Shown piece after piece: positions 34,860 through 45,616 of a stretch of 64,000 nt of DNA (position 1 is its first letter; each line of letters opens with the position of its first letter). Under the pieces are notes generated by a model that saw nothing but the letters and a program-made list of their open reading frames with translations, was not told where the DNA came from and did no database searches. Origin of the DNA: Anisodus tanguticus (Eukaryota > Streptophyta > Magnoliopsida > Solanales > Solanaceae); NCBI GenBank assembly GCA_034509755.1, contig CM067552.1, forward strand, positions 13,673,001 through 13,737,000, in the 5' to 3' direction. The position numbers were made by a program, and so were the translations under genes.

Positions 34860-35903
34860 ATGGTTTGATGGGTATGGTGATTGAAATTGAACCATCGGAT
34901 CAATTAAAATTAAATTCACAAGTGAATATGTTTTACCATTATTGGAGGAGTAGTTTCTTGGAAATCATCTAAATAGACATGTATCGCTCGCTCCACATTA
35001 AAGTCTAAGTTCACAACTTTAGACAAGATTGATGAAGAAGTTGAATAACTCTAGAATATCTTGGAAGATATTCCATTCTGGCCAAACTGTTGGCATCAAT
35101 ATGCATATATTACGATAGCCATGGGCCGGGAGTGTTATGTATAACAGAAAATTTCGTCACATACAACAAAGGTGTAATGCTGTTAAACAACTACATTCTA
35201 GTGGAATCATCATAATTTACTATGTAAATTCAAGAGATAATATGTCGGATCCACTTATAAAAGACCTAACTAGAGTGGCGGTTGAGAGATCATCGGAGGG
35301 AATGGGACTATGGTCGAGGACAAGTCATCATATTGGTAACTCTACCTAGAAGAATGGATATCCTAATACTAGGTTCAAAGAGATCAAACAAAGTCATTGA
35401 TCACAGTTCAATATTGTCAAATTAACTTTTGGTCCATTCTCGTGATGAGACAATGTTGAGTATCAAGGATAAATCGTTAAGACTTTTTATGATTTCTAAG
35501 TTTGATAATGGGATTATCAAATAGTGTATCTACGGGATTACACATTTAAGAATAACTTATGTAAGTGTGAAATGTAAGTCATTTCAAGGAGAATTTTGTA
35601 AGGTCAATTCTCTACCCACTTAAGAACTAAGCGGTGTTAATGGATGAAATGAATCAAACAATGAGAATCAAATGTGTTTAAGGGTTAATTATGTGACATA
35701 TAATTTTCTAGGTATACACCAAAGCTAGATGGTTCGAAGATATTAAATCTACCGATTGACCGAGTAAATTCGACATATGTTCACTACTGAAAGTTCAAAA
35801 GAAAATCTACTTATCCAGATGCGATTAATATTTACTTGCGAATCACACAAGTTTTTTGATGAATGTGTCAATCATATAGTCACTCTCCGTTCATGTGGGG
35901 GAT
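34860..35903 (+). pseudogene. Copia RNase H end and 3' UTR, second copy of the 17-19 kb family
   Basis: Scrambled RNase H sequence from 34890 is followed by a cleaner frame at 35137-35349 with VKQLHSSGIIIIYYVN and then MSDPLIKDLTR, the terminal Copia pol motif (DPLTKGL in its relatives). The non-coding part 35355-35903 matches 18487-19052. It ends in CATGTGGGGGAT, a polypurine tract. Everything upstream of RNase H is missing. Confidence 0.85.
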
Positions 35904-36840
35904 TGTTGGGATTTTAAGGTGCGAATCGTAAATGGGAAAAGGTACTTTTTGGAGTGCACCCACAAGACACCTTTTGGATTGCAACTCTTCATCTCACCCT
36001 TTCTTTGTCTATAAATTTATAGGTCTTGCCTCATAATTTATACACACAAATCTGAATTTCTTTCTCCCCTTTAAATTATTCTATGCTTTTTTCAGAACAA
36101 AAATATCATAAAGTCGTGTGATTTTCTTTGTTTGTTGAGCTCATCAAAGTTCTGTAATTTGAAGTGCCGCTATTACAGAATAGTTTATAAAATTGGAGGG
36201 AAACGAAATTTGAAAAAAAATAAATTCAAGTGAACATTCTCTCACATTGGTGAGGGAAAACAACATTTGTGTGCTTATATGAAGAAGCACATCTTCTAGC
36301 TCATAAAGAGCGAAAAAGAGAATCTCCTCTCGCACCAACGTCATAGCTCGGCTCAATTTCGGATTTGAATTTGGATTTAAATTTGGTCAAATGATCTTAT
36401 TGATTGCTAAAATTTTTGGACCAAATTTATTTTTAATTTCCTTTTTATGATATTAATTCGCGCGGAATTTAATTTGTGAATTTTTTTTCCAACGGTCATT
36501 TATGAATTTAAACATTCGCGACCAAACAAACACCTTCTTTCCAAACGGGTACCTTTGCACTTGTTAGTTGGCTATAAAAATGTTGGAGGCTTCGCCTCAT
36601 TACACACATTGAATTCAAGAAATTACTCTCGAAAAATTCATCATCTTCATCCGTTCTTCTGTGTGTTGTTTTTCAAAGAGAAAAGTAAGTGTCGTGTGAT
36701 TTATTTTCTTTCGCTGAAATTCTGCGATTTTGATTGTCAGTATTGCATAATAGAGTTCCGTTCTATCTTGAGAGAAATTAATCCAAATCTTAGGCAATTG
36801 TGAGGAGATTAAATTCCTTAAGAAAACACAATTTTATATG
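35904..36840 (+). mobile_element. Copia 3' LTR (TGTTGGG family) with a repeated promoter-like segment
   Basis: It opens TGTTGGGATT after the polypurine tract. TATA-like motifs occur at 36009 (CTATAAAT) and 36571 (GCTATAAAAA). After each comes a similar stretch: GTCGTGTGATTTTCTTTG near 36113 and GTCGTGTGATTTATTTTC near 36691, followed by TCTGYRATTTKRA. The LTR therefore contains two related promoter/leader segments, from duplication or from one related LTR inserted in another. The right edge is approximate; the frames at 36144-36356 and 36555-36803 are not genes. Confidence 0.6.
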
Positions 36841-37185
36841 GGCTCAAAACTAAAACATTTTCTGTTTTTCAGCATATATATAATTTGAATATAGGGATAA
36901 CATCTGCACTGGCCAAATTAAAGGTTATCTTTAATACAACACTCCATGAATGAAATCTGTCAGTTCCATCGAAGGGTAACACATATACATTGAAGATTAG
37001 AATTCCTTCACCCGTAATTTGTTCTTTTAACTTTCTCGCTTTGGACTTTTATTGACCGTTAATGTGGTGCTTGTTTAACCATTTGATAGAAATTAAAAAT
37101 CTGAAAACAATAATCACCACCGTGAAGTCACTCTTTTTCTTTTCTAAATAATCCAAATACCTTATTTAGGTATTTATCAAATATA
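36841..37185. other. No gene recognised
   Basis: AT-rich spacer between the Copia LTR and the proposed Helitron start. Confidence 0.4.
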
Positions 37186-37434
37186 TCTATATATATTCTA
37201 AAAGTGGGAAGCCCCTTATTGTAAGTTGGATTACGATAATACTCTTTAAATGTTGATAGACTTTTTTGCCCTTCAATCAATCATTATCCCTAATAATAGT
37301 TTTTGTACTAAAAAGTAATTTTACATTCAAATAAATAGTATTAGACCATTAAATACTTTACAATGAATTAATTATATGAGAAGACATGGTGACAAAACCT
37401 CGTGCATACTTATTGTTGTCTGTTCAATGTCCTA

Positions 37435-37452
37435 GAGTTACTTTCTCTTCTT
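37435..37452. repeat. Target-site duplication, SINE left side
   Basis: GAGTTACTTTCTCTTCTT matches 37635-37652 at 17 of 18 positions. Confidence 0.88.
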
Positions 37453-37634
37453 CTTCTTTTTTTTTTTACGAAGGACCCGCAGTCGCTACTCTCTCGAGTG
37501 TGCACAGGGTAAACACCGGACTGACGCAATAGCCTGCAAATCACGTCAGCTGATTAACCACACTTGGCAAGCCATGTATGACAGGCTCAACCAAGAAGGT
37601 TTATGCAGGGAATCAAACTCGTGACCTTGCGGTC
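37453..37634 (-). mobile_element. 5'-truncated tRNA-derived SINE with A-tail
   Basis: On the minus strand it ends in an A run (T run at 37457-37467). Near its 5' end it contains GAGTTTGATTCCC, a good RNA polymerase III B box. The A box expected ~35 bp further 5' is absent, because the element starts about 15 bp before the B box. An 18-bp target-site duplication flanks it exactly, so it inserted already truncated. The family is not identified; it differs from the fragment at 15.8 kb. Confidence 0.82.
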
Positions 37635-37652
37635 GAGTTACTTTCTCCTCTT
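37635..37652. repeat. Target-site duplication, SINE right side
   Basis: GAGTTACTTTCTCCTCTT, one mismatch from the left copy at 37435-37452. Confidence 0.88.
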
Positions 37653-38719
37653 AATAATTATTATTGGGGATATACAATTTATGCCCAGCTCTTACCATCT
37701 CTATTCACTATATTACGTTTTTGAATTTATTTTTATCTTCCATCATTAATTGTTTAATACAAATAGTAAAAGAAATAGTAAAATATGAAGAAGTTTAATT
37801 AGCAACTTTTGGTTAACAAAAAGAAGTACAACGGAAGAAGATTAATCAGCAACGATTGATTTGTCCTTCATTTACTAACTTGAAGAATGATCAAGACATT
37901 AATATTTATAAATGCAATTTGAAACAATTCAAAAGCTTCTTTGGATGTATAAAGTGGAAGCACATGATGATTTGTCATTCGTAAACTAGTAGAAAATAAC
38001 CAAGCTTCTGCCTTCTTATGAGCAATTTCAGAATTGCAACTGGAAATCTGAGTAAAACCTTTGGTACGTTATTGTTTTTTCACCTTTTTGTTTTGTGCTT
38101 TCGTAATTTCTTTTTATTTTTCTTTCATCTTTGGAGATACATATTTTAGAAAACTACTCCAAATGTGTATTGTTAATTATTTCAAGGTAAAATGGATCGC
38201 ACATTGTATTTCAGCAATTAGAAATATAAAAGGTAAGTCTTGATTAGGTAATTATTTGCAGCTATCTCTTCTTCTTTGTTGAAAAATCATGTGCCTCTTT
38301 TTTTTTTCATTTTTGTCAAGCGTATTCTTGGGCTATTACAAAAATATATATAGGATCGATGACAAAACGAAGAATGAAACTTTACGACAGTTTTTTCTTG
38401 AACGTTCACTTGCATCACATTTAAGAGTGCTCTCGGAACCATCCAATAAGCTCACCCATACATGGCTCGCCCAGCCACATGCCGTGATTTTCAATCAAAA
38501 TAGCAGCGTAAAGTATCCCCTTATTATTTTGATTTCCTTATTTTAGAAAGCCTAACAATCTCATACATTACTCAACTATTATTGAGAGGTATAGAAATTA
38601 GTGCAAAAGTACAAAAAAAATAGAAAAATATATAGAAGATTAAAAGTTGTTTTACATTTCGTAGTATTAAAAGTTGGTATTGAATTCCTTTGTATATAGA
38701 TTCTTTAATAGAATTTAAG
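37653..38719. other. Non-coding AT-rich sequence inside the Helitron candidate
   Basis: Two frames (38061-38243, 38289-38546) have no motif I recognise. Captured host exons are possible in Helitrons, but I cannot identify any. Confidence 0.4.
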
Positions 38720-38724
38720 ATATA
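38720..38724. repeat. Target-site duplication ATATA, left of Copia 1
   Basis: ATATA precedes the left LTR and is repeated at 43656-43660. The AT-rich setting lowers its weight, but both copies abut the LTR edges exactly. Confidence 0.8.
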
Positions 38725-38941
38725 GGTAAGAATATTTTCCTCAATTATCAGCTTCCAAAAGTGTGGTTAATACATCACAAATACAATATCATATTAGGCT
38801 AGTCTTATGCTAAGATGAAGATATGATTAGCTAATATCATGCTATCTAGTCTACCTACCATATACATATGATTCTACTATCAATTACACTAATTACTAAA
38901 TAATTATAATAAATACAAAATTAATTATAATTATTCTAACA
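38725..38941 (-). mobile_element. Copia 1 3' LTR (217 bp)
   Basis: On the minus strand it starts TGTTAGAATAATTATAATTA and ends TTCTTACC (TTCTTACA in the partner). It differs from the 5' LTR by about ten substitutions, counted by eye, plus one 9-bp indel, so the insertion is moderately old. The minus-strand polypurine tract GCGGGGGAG lies immediately before its start (38942-38950). Confidence 0.93.
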
Positions 38942-41900
38942 CTCCCCCGCAGTCGAAGCGGAGGTAGGCGTATGCTGAGACTGTCCCGAAAAATTTCAAA
39001 TAATACCAGCGGAAGACCTTAGTAAAAATATTTGCTATCTAATAGCGTGACGGGATATCTAAGACACGCACTTGTCCGCGAGCGACCTTTTCACGAACAA
39101 AGTGAATATCTAGCACAATATGTTTCGTGCGTTGATGGTTGATCGGATTTCCTGAGAGATAATAGCACTAACATTATCACAGTACACCAATGTTGCCTTC
39201 GGAACCGGACAGTGGAGTTCTAGAAGAAGGTTCAGAAGCCAACAAGATTCAGATACTACATTGGCAACACCTCGGTATTCTTTTTCGACACTAGATCTGG
39301 ACAACGTTGCTTGCCGTTTGGACGACCAAGATACCAAGTTATGACCAAGAAATATACCATAAATAGACGTGGAGCGTCTGGTATCCGGACATCCCCCCCC
39401 CCCCCCAATAAGCATCTGTGTAGGAAATAATGGTAGATGTCGATGATAGATATAAATGCAAGACATACTCTAGAGTACCCTGAATATAACGCACAATGCG
39501 TTTGAGATCATGCATATGATCATCCATCGGATTTTGCATGAATTGGCACACCTGTTGCACCGCATAAGAAATATCTAGTCTTGTGAATGTAAGATGTTGC
39601 AGGGCCCCTGCCAGGCTGCGCTAAAGTGTCGTGTCGTCAAATGGCTTATCGGAGAAGGCGCTCAATTTGGGTTTAGAATCAACTGGAGTTGCTGACGGCT
39701 TAGAAGATAACATGCCAGCCCGTTCAACAATTTCTGTTGCGTACTTCTTTTGGGATAAGAATAAACCACATGCATGACGTGTCACTGCTATCTCTAAAAA
39801 ATAGTTCAATGGCCCTAACTCTTTCATAGCAAATTCAGAGCCAAGCAGTGACATGATGGACTTGCGAAGAGCATCGAAAGAGGCAATCAATATAATATCA
39901 TCCACATATAAAAGAAGGTAAGCAATATTATTACCCTGACGGTAGATAAATAGAGAATGATCCGAACAACTGTTAGAAAACCCAATATGTGAAACAGAAT
40001 CCGCAAACCTCTTGTACCAGGCCCGAGGGGGCCTGTTTCAACCCATATAATGATTTCTTTAGCAAGCATACATAGTTCGGATAAGTGGAGTCCTTGTATC
40101 CTAAAGGCTGATACATGTATATAGTTTCATTTAATTCTCCATGGAGCAAGGCATTTATGACATCTAACTGATGAAGTGGCCATACCTTTGAAAGAGCCAA
40201 ACTAAGAACCGTTCTTATAGTTGTCGGTTTAACCGCCGTACTAAACGTCTCACCGCAGTCCATATCAACCTGTTGTGTCTTTCCATCACCTACAAGACGG
40301 GCTTTATGCCGCTCAAAAGTACCATTAAATTTTTCTTTGTGACTGAAAATCCACAGATACCGAATTATATTAGCATCAGGGGGACGGGGGACCAACTCCC
40401 ACGTCATATTTTTAATAAGAGCATTAAATTCATCATTCATAGCCATTTTCCAATTTGGGTCATTAAGAGCAGACACATGATTATGAGGCAATGGTGATTT
40501 TGAAATCCGGGTGTATAGGTTATATTAGGTGTTGGGTTTGAAAATGCCTTGTTGACTATGGGTGACTGGCCCTTGGGCCGGGATTGGAAATGGGCTATCA
40601 TGAGGGATGAAACTGCCTGGCAGTTGGCAGTGACCCACACTGCCAGGAGTTGGGTTGTGACCCACGCTACTGCCATGCAGTGGCCTTTGCGGTTGTCCAG
40701 TATCCTCGACCGAATTTGGGCTCAGGGAAGGAGACCCATTCTGTTGGGCATTAGTGTTCTGCGACTGGGCCACTATTTCTGGGCCCAATTCTTCCAAAAT
40801 ATCTGGGCTGGGCGAAACAGTGGTTTTGGGTCGGAAAAAATATTAAGACAAATACGGGGGTATGCCATCATCCAGAAAATCAAAGGTAGAAGATCCGGAC
40901 TCATGCATTTTGGTAAAAGGGATTTTGTTTCATCAAAAATTACGTGATGACTCACAATGATTTTATTGAAAGATAGGTCGTACCATTTGTAACCGCGATG
41001 ATTAGAATGATATCCCAAAAAATGCAAGGAGTAGACCGGGGTTGAAGTTTGTTGATTGTGGTGGATGGAAAAAAAGGATAGCATAAGCACCCGAATACCC
41101 GTAGATGAGAGTAAGATGGGTCCCTTAGATATAGAATTTTTAGAGGAGCTTTATAGGACAGGTTTTTGTGGGGAAGTATGTTCAAAATATATGTAGCCAT
41201 TTGTAGTGTATAATGCCAAAAAGATGGTGGTAGTGCGGCATGAGCAAGGGATGTTCTAATGATGTTATTGATGGTTCATATTTTTCTTTCAGTCTTCCCA
41301 TTTTGAGAGGAGGTATGAGGACATGAAAGGCCAAAAGTTAAACCATTAGCATTGCAAAACTACCAAAAATGCCTATTATTAAACTCCCTATCATTATCAC
41401 ATTGAATATTTTTAATATCCCGTTCAAATTGATTTCGGATGAATGCTCTAAAAGTGAGAAATATGGAGAAAACTTGTGATTTTTTAGACAAGGGAAATGT
41501 CCACAAAAAATTAGAGTAATCATCTAGCAATAACAAATAATATCTACGGCCCGAAGAGCTCAAAACGGGTGAAGTCTAAATATCACAATGGATAATATAA
41601 AAAGGCATAAGTGTGCATGAATTAGAAGAAACAAATGGAAATTGAACAAGTTTTCCGCGTGGACATGAACGACACATACTTGAATTACATGTTTGAGTAC
41701 ATGAAATAAAATTATTTTGTTTGAGGGAGGCTAAAATGGAATCCCCCGGATGACCCAAATGTTCATGCCATAATAAAGGTGTGAAGGTTGCAAAATTGGA
41801 TGGTAACTTGGCTCGTTGATTGGGTGTGGTAATTGGATAGAGTTCCCCTTGAATATCACATCTCATTAGAAGCGTCCCCGTCCAAAAATCCTTCACGGAA

Positions 41901-43305
41901 AATCCAAAAGAGTCAAAATCAACAGACACCCAATTATCAGTAGTAAACTTTCTAACTGACACCAAGTTTTTAATTAATTGTGAAGCATGAAGGGCATTCT
42001 TTAAAGTTGGTGGTGGATTTAGTGGAGATAATGTAGTAGAACCATAACCACGAATTGGAATATAATGACCATTTCCGACAATTATACCATTAGTTTTGCT
42101 CAAATTAAAATAGGATGAGAGATTACCTTAGAAGGATGTCATATGAGACGTCGCTCCAGTGTCCATAAACCAATTTGCATCGGGCGGATTAAGTCCAAGG
42201 GTGTGTATGGTGGACTCAATATCGATTGGACTAGCCACTGCCGAATGGGCCTCCTGTCACTGGTTCGGCAGTGGCCCGAAACTCATCAAACTGCCACTAT
42301 TTCGTGGCCCAAAAATAGCCGACCCAAATCCAGGCTGCTGGCTGGTAGTGGGCTGGCCAGTTTGCCTTGGACTGGGCCTGGCACAATTACCCGACGAGAA
42401 TGGGAAGGGTGGCACAGCCCAAGACCACTACCATGCCCACTGTGGTGGTCCGCCACCCCACTGGGGTCAGGGCTGCCACTGTTGGCAGTTTCCTACTGTC
42501 CCCCGCCGTGTCCCCCGCCGTCGAAATTTCGGTGGCCTCCACCTTTGCCATTTCCACCCCAATTTTTACCACCATTTTATCCTTTTTTTCTCCGATTTTG
42601 TGGTATAGGTTCAAAATGTGTGGTAGATTCATTGGTTGAGGTGGCAACCATGGCGGAATTTGAGACGGTTGTGGCTTTTTTGGCAAAAGCCACCTCTTCA
42701 AGAATAAGCATAGAACGGGCTTGGTAAAATAGTGGTAGAGGATTGCTTTGTCGGTTGAGAGTTCCCATGCCATTATACGCGTCGGTAAGGCCGACAACCA
42801 ATTGTAAAACCAATCGATTGTTTGTAACCAGCGAACCAACATTCTTGAGTTGATGCGATAAAACTTTGAGGCGTTGACAATAGGCCGACGCACTTGAAAA
42901 ATCTGTCATGTCAATGATGGAGAATTCTTACTCCAAAGTGACGGCTCAGTAATTTTTGTTATATTAAAAAATATCCCGCAAGTGATTCCAGGCCTCCATC
43001 GCCGTGGAATCGAGTTCCATTATTGTGTGCAACAAATCGCTAGTGATGGTTGCATAAATCCATGAAAGAACTATCGCATCAAGTGTGAGCCATAGTTCTT
43101 TTTCATCATCGATTTTTAACACCTTTTCCTTGCCTTTTTTCGGTGGAATTATGTGATGAATAACCCGATGGGAACGGCAACAAATGTTAAAGAGCTCTGC
43201 TCAAGTTGCGTAATGTACATTTTCCATCTCAAGAGTGATGGAAATATTAGTTTTGATGTTAGAGACGGCAAGAGCGGGATGAAATGTGGATTTAGAGTCA
43301 GACAT
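38942..43305 (-). pseudogene. Copia 1 gag-pol polyprotein, all domains present but broken
   Basis: Read leftward from the start codon at 43305 (MSDSKSTFHPALAVSNI): gag to about 42580, including TDFSSASAYCQRLKVLSHQL; a Gly-rich linker without a CCHC knuckle; aspartic protease active site MDTGATSHMT near 42165; GAG-pre-integrase LLWHEHLGHPGDSI near 41750; integrase with LLLDDYSNFLW near 41520 and IQCDNDREFNN near 41405; reverse transcriptase WELVPRPPDA near 40395, KKSLYGLKQAPSG near 40050 and the catalytic LYVDDIILIA near 39910; and RNase H DLKRIVRYIQGTLEY near 39480 through KRQATLSRSSVEKEY (39290) to VREKVARGQVRVLDIP near 39080. Stops occur in gag, and frameshifts split the integrase and RNase H. 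The order PR-INT-RT-RH is diagnostic for Ty1/copia. Confidence 0.93.
39393..39407. repeat. Homopolymer C run causing a frameshift in Copia 1 RNase H
   Basis: A run of about 14 C on the plus strand (G on the coding strand) sits between YTDAYWG and CPDTRRSTS. The polyprotein is in one frame before it and another after it. Confidence 0.85.
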
Positions 43306-43435
43306 TGTTGACTGAAAAGAGAAAAGAAGAATGGGAAAAAATAATAATAGCTTGGTGGGTGGTTGACCGGTTGGTGGGAGGGGTGGCCGACGATGTGGAA
43401 ATTTTTTGGTTTAGGGTAGGATCTTTTTTCCTAAT

Positions 43436-43447
43436 CTTCTGATACCA
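43436..43447 (-). other. Copia 1 primer-binding site
   Basis: On the minus strand TGGTATCAGAAG follows the 5' LTR end directly and matches the initiator tRNA-Met complementary consensus TGGTATCAGAGC at all but the last two bases. Confidence 0.9.
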
Positions 43448-43655
43448 TGTAAGAATATTTTCCTCAATTATCATCTTCCAAAAGTGTGGTTAATATACCA
43501 CAAATACAACATCATATTAGGCTAGACTTATGCTAAGATGAAGATATTATTAGCTAATATCATGCTATCTGGTCTACCTACCATATACATATGATTCTAC
43601 TATCAATTACACTAATTACTAAATAAATACAACATTAGTTATAATTATTCTAACA
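43448..43655 (-). mobile_element. Copia 1 5' LTR (208 bp)
   Basis: TGTTAGAATAATTATAACTA... to TTCTTACA on the minus strand, with correct TG...CA ends. At about 210 bp the LTR is short for Copia. Element length between target duplications is 4931 bp. Confidence 0.94.
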
Positions 43656-43660
43656 ATATA
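43656..43660. repeat. Target-site duplication ATATA, right of Copia 1
   Basis: Perfect match to 38720-38724. Confidence 0.8.
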
Positions 43661-44215
43661 TAATGTATTTTATTTTAAGAAGTAAAAGGTGTATATCAAA
43701 AACTTTAAGAAGGTGTGCCCATCAACGGAGCAAGTAGTCTCTTCTTATTTATTTATTTTTTATACATATGAAAAGTTTTATCCATATTATGTCGACTATT
43801 TTAAGAAAATGTCATCCAATTATTAAGACAGTATTTTTCTTGGCATGTATTTCGCATGCCATGCCTTCGTTATCCTTTCTTTAGTTTGAGCTTGTGATTT
43901 TAGCCTTCAAATTTGGTGTTACACAACACAAACATGTTGTAATATACTATTTGTCATCATGTCTTTTTGTATATCAAACTTTCAATACTACTACAGATAC
44001 ACTTTTTTCTCCCTTAGAAAATGAAGGATATTCATCCAACTTCATTAGAGAGAAATTCGCGAAAATTATGCTTTGCATGACGATAAATATCAATCGAGTG
44101 GGTTTACCATTCATCAGTTTGTGTTTGTATTTCCCTTTAAATTTTGCATGATGCGTCGCTCATTCTATAATTATTTATTTTATTTTAAAACGTTTTGTAT
44201 TAATTAGCATAGGAT
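43661..44215. other. Non-coding sequence inside the Helitron candidate
   Basis: The frame 43894-44151 (85 codons) has no recognised motif. Confidence 0.4.
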
Positions 44216-44245
44216 ACACGTGCAATACATGTGTTCAATAACTAG

Positions 44246-44345
44246 TCTATATTATATTAAAATCACGAAAGGCCTTAAAAATATTGATTGAAATTTTTGC
44301 CCTTCATTAAAAGAGTCTACAATAGACAAAATTATCATTTACTAT
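44246..44345 (+). mobile_element. Second Helitron-like 5' end
   Basis: TCTATATTATATTAAAATCA begins directly after CTAG of the first element. It is followed by CGAAAGGCCTT and TTTTTGCCCTTCA, both typical of the first 60 bases of plant Helitrons; TTTTTTGCCCTTCAAT also occurs at 37262. No 3' end was located, so the length is unknown. Confidence 0.45.
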
Positions 44346-44465
44346 TTTCCTCAAATTACTATTTAATTATTTATATTGTATTTTACCTAACACTATTAAA
44401 GGAGTCCTTTCAAAATAAAAACTGCAAAATTGCCTTAATCGCTCCCTAAAATTTAGGACTATAAA

Positions 44466-44650
44466 TATGCCACTTCGACATTCCATTTATAAATTTCAAT
44501 AATTTAAATCAACAAAAAGAAAAACAATTGCTTTTCAAAAATTGCCGTAATCGCAAATATGCCACTTTCACATTTCATTTATAGAATTTCAATAATTTAA
44601 ATCAACAAAAAGAAAAACAAATTGGCTTTCAATTAATTTCCATCAACGTC
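44466..44650. repeat. Tandem duplication, unit 92 bp
   Basis: TATGCCACTTCGACATTCCA begins at 44466 and recurs at 44558 with a few changes. Both copies contain TTTCAATAATTTAAATCAAC followed by AAAAAGAAAAACAA. The sequence is non-coding. Confidence 0.85.
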
Positions 44651-45148
44651 AATCCTATTTTTATGATTTTGTTGGCAACTTTCTTTAGAAGAAAGTAAAA
44701 AAAGGCGAAGCTTAGGTTGTTATTAAATACAACAACGTGAAGGGTCTTAAAGAATTTATTATTTCCTTATATAATCATTTTTTAAGAATTAAAATTGTTA
44801 TTAAATAATTATTTTCATATTTTGGTGGCAAATAAAATCCTATTAGGGTTACAAAATTGCATATGTATATCTATAAAAGAACTTTAGCAATGGTTGGGGA
44901 CAAAAAATCGACCACCATTCAACAGTTTTTTTTGAGATTGTGTTCTTCTACAATTATAATATTTTTTTTATAATTTACATAGATTAAAATTGCATATGGT
45001 TGATAGATATGTGATTAATGATTTGATTTTTTTTCATATATTGGTTGATTTATGCCGTAATGATTCATGCTACAAATGTTATCGCTCCGTCCAGCTGATT
45101 TCTTCTACCTTACTACCTAACTCAAAGGCAAAAAGAGGTTAGAATTTT
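44651..45148. other. No gene recognised
   Basis: Very AT-rich spacer before the LINE. Confidence 0.45.
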
Positions 45149-45164
45149 CTGATTTTAATTGGCA
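45149..45164. repeat. Candidate target-site duplication of the large LINE, 3' side
   Basis: CTGATTTTAATTGGCA directly precedes the LINE tail and matches CTGAATTTAATTGGCA at 49412-49427 at 15 of 16 positions. Confidence 0.7.
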
Positions 45165-45616
45165 ACAACAACATACCTAGTGAAATTTCACAACGTGGGT
45201 CTGGGAGGGTAGAGTGTACGCAGGCCTTACCTCTACCTTGGTAGGTAGAGCGGCTGTTTCCGAGAGACCTTCGGCTCAAGACAAAGCATAAGCACAAGCA
45301 CAAACAAAACAAGATAAAACAAGAGAAACGGTCAGACCCGGTCAAAAAATTTAAAGCAATATAAAACTGCTGGTATCAAAAGCGAATAAGCCATGATAGC
45401 ACATTCTGAAAAAAGAAGAGTAACTAACGTAGGTAAATAAGATAAATAAAGTACACTAAAGAACACATATCAGTAGAAATCAAACTACAAGACTATAAAG
45501 CAATATTGCGCCTATTAGTATGATAAGCCAAGTGGGCCTAACACTACAACTACCAGTTTGCTGCAAGCATAAGTAGGATTACGATTGACTACCTGCTACC
45601 CTTCTACCCTAATTCA

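Larger units (their letters stand above)
37186..44245 (+). mobile_element. Candidate non-autonomous Helitron carrying a SINE and a Copia element
   Basis: The proposed 5' end is TCTATATATATTCTAAAAGT at 37186, preceded by A. The proposed 3' end is CTAG at 44242-44245, followed by T, with a hairpin ACACGTG-CAATA-CATGTGT (44216-44234) seven bases upstream. These are the classic Helitron terminal features: 5' TC, 3' hairpin plus CTRR, insertion between A and T. Removing the Copia element (38725-43655) and the SINE leaves about 1.9-2.1 kb of AT-rich DNA with no Rep/helicase. Pairing of these two ends is an inference from orientation and position; the ends could belong to different elements. Confidence 0.55.

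Noticed and set aside
37653..38719. Host exons captured by the Helitron (GT...AG-like signals near 38233-38270)
   Set aside because: Splice-like signals are common by chance in AT-rich DNA, and no recognisable protein domain is encoded.
42143..42727. The long plus-strand frame (194 codons) opposite Copia 1 gag
   Set aside because: It is antisense to the gag and Gly-rich linker; its Pro-rich translation is the complement of Gly codons, not a domain.
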